A stretch of DNA of 42,452 bases from the NCBI GenBank assembly GCA_017559825.1, contig JAFYQR010000099.1:1-42452 (forward strand). The letters are read 5' to 3'. Positions 42,105 to 42,452 of the stretch are shown piece by piece. A program made the position numbers and the translations under genes. Origin of the DNA: Thermoguttaceae bacterium. GTDB lineage: Bacteria > Planctomycetota > Planctomycetia > Pirellulales > Thermoguttaceae. Below the pieces are notes generated by a model that saw nothing but the letters and a program-made list of their open reading frames with translations, had not been told where the DNA came from and did not search any database. Numbering within the stretch: the first letter of the stretch is position 1; each line of letters opens with the position of its first letter.

Positions 42105-42452
42105 ATGACGACGAATGAACCGGTTTTTTCGGCGGGCGAAGCGTTGCGAAATTTGCGTCTTGCGGCGCCGTTGACGCACTGTATAACGAATTATGTCACG
42201 GCCAACGATTGCGCGAACGTTTTATTGGCGTTCGGCGCTTCTCCGATAATGGCCGACGCTCCGGAGGAGGTCGAGGAAATCGTCGCGCTTTCGGCGGGGC
42301 TCGTCGTCAATTTAGGAACCTTGAATCGCTCGACGGTTGACGCGGCGGTCGCGGCGCTTCGGCGGGCGAACGAACTCGGGATTCCGGCGACGCTCGATCC
42401 GGTCGGCGTCGGCGCGTCGCGTTTCCGAACGGCGACGGCGCGTCGATTGACG
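42105..42452 (+). CDS. thiM: Hydroxyethylthiazole kinase, 5' part, cut by the window end
   Basis: The frame starting at 42105 runs open to the window end (116 codons). It begins MTTNEPVFSAGEALRNLR and shows the ThiM signature LTHCITNYVTANDCAN, then LLAFGASPIMADAPEEV, LVVNLGTLN and ATLDPVGVGAS. ThiM phosphorylates 4-methyl-5-(2-hydroxyethyl)thiazole for thiamine salvage. AAAGAGA lies directly before the ATG. Only the N-terminal 40 percent is present. The 47-nt gap between the preceding terminator and the start leaves no room for a TPP riboswitch. Confidence 0.95.
   Translation, partial: MTTNEPVFSAGEALRNLRLAAPLTHCITNYVTANDCANVLLAFGASPIMADAPEEVEEIVALSAGLVVNLGTLNRSTVDAAVAALRRANELGIPATLDPVGVGASRFRTATARRLT

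Overview
The window looks like a chromosomal piece of a Planctomycetota bacterium, probably of the Pirellulales/Thermoguttaceae type. The basis is inference from gene content: a serine/threonine kinase with the N-terminal 'LLT-W-QLL' segment seen before planctomycete kinases, a secreted SUMF1-fold protein, a zinc-ribbon/GYF tail-anchored protein, many dispersed secreted carbohydrate enzymes without SusC/SusD, and GC-rich codon use dominated by GCG, GAC, GTC, CGC and TCG. No phage, insertion sequence, CRISPR array or conjugation gene is visible.

Layout. Positions 1-760 hold the terminator of a gene outside the window and a degenerate tandem repeat of about 39 bp. A small secreted LTxxQ-type protein (761-1303, minus) follows. 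Positions 1839-12522 form a block of plus-strand secreted proteins: a GH106 alpha-L-rhamnosidase, an NPCBM-GH36 alpha-galactosidase, a serine hydrolase and a SUMF1-fold protein. Then come a Ser/Thr kinase and a CCA-adding-type tRNA nucleotidyltransferase (minus), a Gfo/Idh/MocA oxidoreductase, a zinc-ribbon/GYF membrane protein, tRNA-Leu(UAG), a PnuC transporter and a cupin (plus). EttA (minus) and a SIS-HAD fusion (plus) are divergent. An aroB-comEA pair (minus) is divergent from a 1409-residue secreted DUF4091 protein (plus). From 31337 to the end all genes are on plus: fliO-fliP-fliQ, a SpoU-type RNA methyltransferase, a coiled-coil zinc-ribbon protein, a YchF-like GTPase, a nitroreductase, two tandem paralogous GNAT-fold proteins, an esterase with an STN-like N-terminal segment, and the start of thiM.

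How the genes work together. The secreted enzymes suggest use of plant or algal polysaccharides containing rhamnose, galactose and ester groups. The two glycosidase genes share an almost identical promoter over 31 bp, so they are probably co-expressed. Most other genes are housekeeping, each with its own promoter; candidate promoters follow TTGAAT/TTGNNN - 16 to 18 bp - TATAAT, and a dozen were placed. The tRNA gene lacks an encoded CCA, which fits the nearby nucleotidyltransferase.

I see no clear defence or mobile system. The best candidates for something undescribed are the terminator-derived tandem repeat, the STN-esterase fusion, the 12-residue repeats in a FliP N-terminal extension, and the divergent YchF-like GTPase. 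Starts were chosen mainly from ribosome-binding sites. Product names rest on motif recognition by eye, without database searches.
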